This document shows positions 60,110 to 64,000 of a stretch of DNA of 64,000 nt, piece by piece. The translations under genes and the position numbers were made by a program. Each line of letters begins with the position of its first letter. Position 1 is the first letter of the stretch. The notes beneath the pieces were generated by a model. It searched no databases, was not told the origin of the DNA, and was given only the letters and a program-made list of their open reading frames with translations. Source of the DNA: Margaritifera margaritifera (Eukaryota > Mollusca > Bivalvia > Unionida > Margaritiferidae); contig JAQPZY010001626.1 of assembly GCA_029931535.1 (NCBI GenBank), forward strand, positions 4,335,501 to 4,399,500, written 5' to 3'.

Positions 60110-61205
60110 ATGACCATAGAGTATATTATGTTTAATTCCTGGTATCAATGACTTAATTTATATATGTATGAGATAAAACTTTGAAACGTGTGGATGGCAA
60201 AGATCCAACACGCAGGAAGATTATGGTCACAGAACCTAACATATGTGAGACACGGTAAAAAATCCTGGCAGTTTTAAGAAACAAACTTACAATAATTGTC
60301 AGACAAAACAAACTTACAATAATTACAGATGATAGGACGAAAATGTACGATACTAGTTGCGATTTAAAGACGTCATATTTGCTACCACTTGACTGATGTG
60401 GATTTACTAGCTATTAAAGCTTTTGTTTTAAAATGAAAACGGTTCTTCCATTGATTTGTTCTACCATTTATGACATACTGTAAAATCACAAATATTCCTG
60501 ATGATAACATTTCGTGATCTGGGAGTAAAAGGATTTTCGTGGATTCAAAATGTGTACCTTTACGATCAATACAAAATGCTATTTTGTGGTGGAATTATTT
60601 TCATGGATATTTGTTACCCTGGAAAAAAAATCTTGAACGCACATATTTCATTTTACAGTATTTGCCTGGTATATGTTCATTGCGGAGAATAAAGTAATGG
60701 CCATAAACCAAACAAGAAACCGCTTCCTTTTCTACACTAGATATATTCTTGCATTCATTAAATGTGCATTTTTATATCGCTATTGTTCTTAATACCTTCA
60801 TACGTTTTACGAAGAAATTTTAAGTGCATCCATTAATCTTTGTATATTCAATTGGGTGTTAACATTATCTTTTAGATTTTGCATGGAATTTGTAATCCTC
60901 TTCTGCAGATTTGAACCGCTACCATGTTAGATAGAACAAGTCACTACTGATCACAAGGAGTTACTTTTGTCTTGAAGAATATCTAGTACTATATCAGCAA
61001 CTGCGCCGATCTGTATTAAATTGACGAGTTAACAATCGAGACTTTTCCATAGAACTGCAACAATTACAAAGTACACATGTCAGTACATTTCGTTCTGCGT
61101 GTGTTCTGATACAGCACATCTAACAACGTGATTCAATTATGTCAGATACATCGCATAGACTGCTCCAACTGTGAGATTAGAAACGAGCCTTATTGATTCA
61201 GGTAT
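60110..61205. other. No gene seen
   Basis: AT-rich sequence. The 63-codon plus ORF at 60501-60692 has no recognisable feature. Confidence 0.5.
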
Positions 61206-61209
61206 ATTG

Positions 61210-61575
61210 CGGCGTTTAGCAGCTATACCCAGATATCAAGCTCACATTGGGCCTGCGTTGGAATATAGTCGCTTTATGGGCACACAGATGGCTGTTGGCA
61301 TATATTAAACTAGCCTGTGTTACAGTCCTTTTCAGTTCTCCGGGATGACGGCCTGTGGTCCTGCGAAAATTAAGCGAAGCGCCCTCTGCTTTACCTATCG
61401 GAATCAATGGGCTAATTTCACGTTCGATAGCTCTGATTAAGCTGTCCCGAAATAGACCGCATCCTTGTCTCGTTTTGGATAAAGTCATGTGTAAATTGGT
61501 TATTAATAACATAAATCATCACGGAAAACACCTCGCATGTCCCCAGTCGTCTATATCGCCACAGTCTCAGTAGGG
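61210..61575. other. Unassigned higher-GC patch, open on both strands
   Basis: About 360 bp with balanced composition, between AT-rich flanks. A 98-codon minus frame and a 72-codon plus frame overlap. It includes GGGCTAATTTCACG and AATCAGAGCTATCGAACG-type sequence. No domain, splice-site pair or element end is convincing. It could be an exon, an old element or a conserved non-coding block. Confidence 0.3.
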
Positions 61576-61850
61576 TGTCATTAATTAATGCTAATCTATT
61601 TTCGACGGATTGTCTGCGGGGGAATAAAAGTAAAGAATATATTGGCAAAGCAAAGATACATCGACGACTGTACCTAGGCTAATATTGGCCTTATTATTTG
61701 ATTTAGTATTTTTTTAAATCTCAATTTTTGTAAAAGCTTAAATTTGTTCCTAAAAATTATATGCAGAATAATTGATTTTTTTATTTTTAAAAAAAAGTTT
61801 ATGGACGTGTACGAAGTATGATTGATCAAGTTTTTCATAGAGTACGCTTG

Positions 61851-61943
61851 AAAATATACATAAATGCACTGGTCGGAGTAAAATATACATAAATGCACTG
61901 GTCGGAGTAAAATATACATAAATGCACTGGTCGGAGTAAAATA
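61851..61943. repeat. 30-bp minisatellite, 3 copies
   Basis: Three almost identical units of AAAATATACATAAATGCACT plus GGTCGGAGTA. Confidence 0.96.
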
Positions 61944-62412
61944 TATGATAAGGTATAGCCTGATCGCTGTCGCCTTGATCTATTTATAGAAGGAGGACCT
62001 AGGTATACGGATGCGCGCACTTTCATATCATTCTTCCATGGATTGCAGTGTGTCGTGTTGTGAATAAGATAATTTCTTGAAATATGTGAGCATATATTAG
62101 ATAACATTTGTTTTCTTTACGTTAACGTTACAACTGATAGTTTATCACTTCTAATAACGACATGAAAATAATGTTCTACGTTTTGTGTGAAATATAACAG
62201 GTATATCTTAAACTTGAACGTTACGAGATGGAAGAGTCAGTCAGGTGCTGATGTAACCGCATCTGAACCTGATTCATATTCCAAGATTTCCATATTATGT
62301 AGTTGCCCAGGTTATTTGTATGTATCACATATTATTTATAAAGTATGTACCATTTCATTGGCAGATTCTTGAACAAGTTGTTGCCTAAGAGATGTTTTTC
62401 TCAAAGGACAGC

Positions 62413-62413
<1 letters not shown>

Positions 62414-62464
<51 letters not shown>
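62414..62464. repeat. (GT)n microsatellite
   Basis: About 25 GT units; an ORF reading CVCVCV across it is spurious. Confidence 0.97.
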
Positions 62465-62469
<5 letters not shown>

Positions 62470-62545
62470 TACAATGAAGCCTCATTTATCCACACATTTT
62501 GTATCCGGAATATATCTCCAACCAATTAATGTACATGCCCCTTAA

Positions 62546-62632
62546 CTACATGGGCATACACTTTTGTTTAGACTGCATGAACATACGCTATTGGTTAGAC
62601 TGCATGGACATACTCTATTGGTTAGACTAGTT
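62546..62632. repeat. 28-bp tandem repeat, about 3 copies
   Basis: Units of GGTTAGACTGCATGAACATA plus CGCTATT; the outer copies are diverged or partial. Confidence 0.88.
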
Positions 62633-62973
62633 TATATAAAGTGGACATTATCAGAACATATGTTGTGTCCCTCTAGGTGTTTGGATAAAGAAAGTGGTAT
62701 GGATACTGTATTCAAAAGTGCTAAATGCTATCTTGAAAGGCTATCCTTGTATAATTGCCTAATAGACTTTTGCAGCCAAGGATTGAAGAAAAAATACTAC
62801 TCAACAGAGAACTATTATTTGTGATATCAAAGAAAGCGGAAACAGCTCCAATAATTGATGACACAAGTCAGCCAGACGATTTTTTCTTCCCGGTAAATAA
62901 AAGAGGAGCTTGAGGACTTTGATACTATAATGAAAGCTGACGATTTAATGCAGAGGCGTGGAAGAAAATAGGT

Positions 62974-63220
62974 TTGGTTTTATGGGTTTAACGCCATTTT
63001 TCAGCACATGATAGGCTATACATGGCGGCCAGTATATCTGGTGGAGGAAGAACTCGGGAAAATCCATGGAAGAACCACCGACCCACGGGAAGCTACTGGC
63101 AAGCTTTCTCACATAACCACATTGGCCGAGCCAAAGACTCGAACCCACGCGGACAGAGGTGAGATGACTGTGATCGGCAAAGGCGAGCGCCTTAGACCAC
63201 TCGGCCACCCGGGGCCCTCC
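62974..63220 (-). mobile_element. tRNA-derived SINE with 11-bp target duplication
   Basis: A 247-bp element on the minus strand lies between two perfect copies of AGAAAATAGGT (62963-62973 and 63221-63231). Its head has an RNA polymerase III box A TGGCCGAGTGG (63207-63197) and box B GGTTCGAGTC (63145-63136), spaced as in a tRNA with a long variable arm (Leu/Ser-like), starting GGGCCCCGGG. The body continues into CTGGCCGCCATGTATAGCC and ends TGGCGTTAAACCCATAAAA, a 3' end of the type seen in mollusc SINEs that parasitise a LINE. The overlapping ORFs on both strands are not genes. Confidence 0.9.
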
Positions 63221-63329
63221 AGAAAATAGGTGTTAATCACATAAAAATACTGTGAACAAAGTATACCCTAATCTGCCATTGCATAATGCACTGGTATATA
63301 AGATTCAACGTTAGTTTTAAGAAATTATC

Positions 63330-63840
63330 AGTAGAATGAACAGCATAACCCTGACTACATTCAGTATTAAACTTGTTCAACCGTACCGTAAGTTTTGCAA
63401 TAAGTCCATTTCTCAGACACTGTTGGTTATCTAATCTTTTCACTAAGTTTTTTCATGCATCTTACTGTGTACAACAACTCAACCAAAATTAGGACACTGT
63501 GACCTATATTTCACGCCGGTTAAGTATTGCCTTTAGGTCAGTTTCTCTGATATTGCTAGTTTTAGAGACATTCAGTTTTTTACAAGGATGAGTCTTGGTA
63601 AGTACAAACCATTTTAGCAAACACAGGTCACTGTGACCTATATTTTATGCTTCAGTGAACAGTTAAGTTTTGCATTAGGTCAGTTTCTCAAGCATTGGCT
63701 GTTGTAGAGTCATGCATTTTTGTATGTAGATGCGTCTTGATAAGTACACCATAATCTATCCAAAAATAGTCAACTGTGACCTATATTTCACGCTTTAGTA
63801 ACTTTGATTATGTTTTGCGTCATTTTCTTCGGCAGTTTTG
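63330..63840. repeat. Satellite of about 138-bp units, about 3.5 copies
   Basis: CACTGTGACCTATATTTCAC occurs at about 63497, 63631 and 63771 and is followed each time by a TTAAGT.TTGC..TAGGTCAGTT block and a TTTCT....ATT.GCTGTT block. A more diverged copy covers 63365-63490 (GTTTTGCAATAAGTCCATTT). The array may continue to the right of the window. Confidence 0.85.
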
Positions 63841-63853
63841 GCGGCCTGGTAAT

Positions 63854-63854
<1 letters not shown>

Positions 63855-63885
<31 letters not shown>
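63855..63885. repeat. Poly-A tract
   Basis: About 31 A directly after the satellite. It could be a retroelement tail, but no element body with this orientation was identified. Confidence 0.9.
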
Positions 63886-63888
<3 letters not shown>

Positions 63889-64000
63889 TTGGCAGGGCAT
63901 TCGTGTTATGCGAACAAATTTCTTGTTTGTTTTCAAATAAATTGATTTTCCTTCACTGTTAGTGATCTGTGACGAGCAGCTGCTTCGGAAGAAAAAAAAT

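Noticed and set aside
63136..63220. Genuine tRNA gene
   Set aside because: Box A and box B are present but the acceptor stem does not close and the sequence continues into a SINE body with target duplications.
62945..63229. ORFs of 87 and 73 codons
   Set aside because: They fall on a tRNA-derived SINE bounded by target duplications.

Overview
This is a eukaryotic, AT-rich, repeat-rich nuclear DNA window. It has no bacterial gene layout, no rRNA and no CRISPR array. Several signals point to a lophotrochozoan animal, most likely a mollusc: two exons of a voltage-gated sodium channel with intron positions typical of animals, a tRNA-derived SINE with a 3' end of the kind common in molluscs, dispersed repeats ending in GGACGGACGAA, many (TA)n and (CATA)n microsatellites, a Penelope-type reverse transcriptase, and LINE, hAT and Polinton fossils. 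The assignment to Mollusca is an inference; a brachiopod or another spiralian is not excluded.

The one clear host gene is at the left end on the minus strand. Coding exon 1 of a voltage-gated sodium channel alpha subunit (ATG at 8465, donor after 8154) is joined across a 6.8 kb intron to exon 2 (1357-1239). Exon 2 ends at a perfect U12-type AT-AC donor, the minor-spliceosome intron known from sodium channel genes. Intron 1 holds a 40-bp minisatellite of about 40 copies, a Penelope RT fragment on the opposite strand, and long (TA)n/(GA)n tracts. A splice acceptor at 8515-8516 shows that at least one non-coding 5' exon lies further right, so part of the remaining 55 kb is 5' intron or upstream DNA.

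Two islands stand out because they are about half GC by eye, against a background near one third. Island 1 (about 16.1-20.7 kb) carries decayed, closely packed genes on the plus strand: two unassigned proteins, a superfamily 1 helicase, a small CxxC protein, a retroviral-type integrase remnant and an A32-like DNA-packaging ATPase. Island 2 (about 41.6-44.3 kb) carries a decayed double-jelly-roll major capsid protein on the plus strand and a Polinton/adintovirus-type conserved small protein plus other fragments on the minus strand. Together they are fossils of Polinton/Maverick-like (adintovirus-like) elements, either two copies or one element split by about 21 kb of later insertions. All genes carry frameshifts and stops.

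The rest is mobile-element debris and tandem repeats. It includes a LINE on the minus strand (23.4-27.1 kb) invaded by a 45-bp and a 30-bp minisatellite, and a complete non-autonomous hAT element with an 8-bp target duplication and a 690-bp internal palindrome (29.1-30.7 kb). There is also a 24-bp minisatellite (34.5-35.4 kb), a second LINE 3' fragment (45.9-47.1 kb), a small MITE-like inverted repeat (57.6 kb), a SINE with an 11-bp target duplication (62.97-63.22 kb) and a roughly 138-bp satellite at the right edge. No other host exon was recognised.
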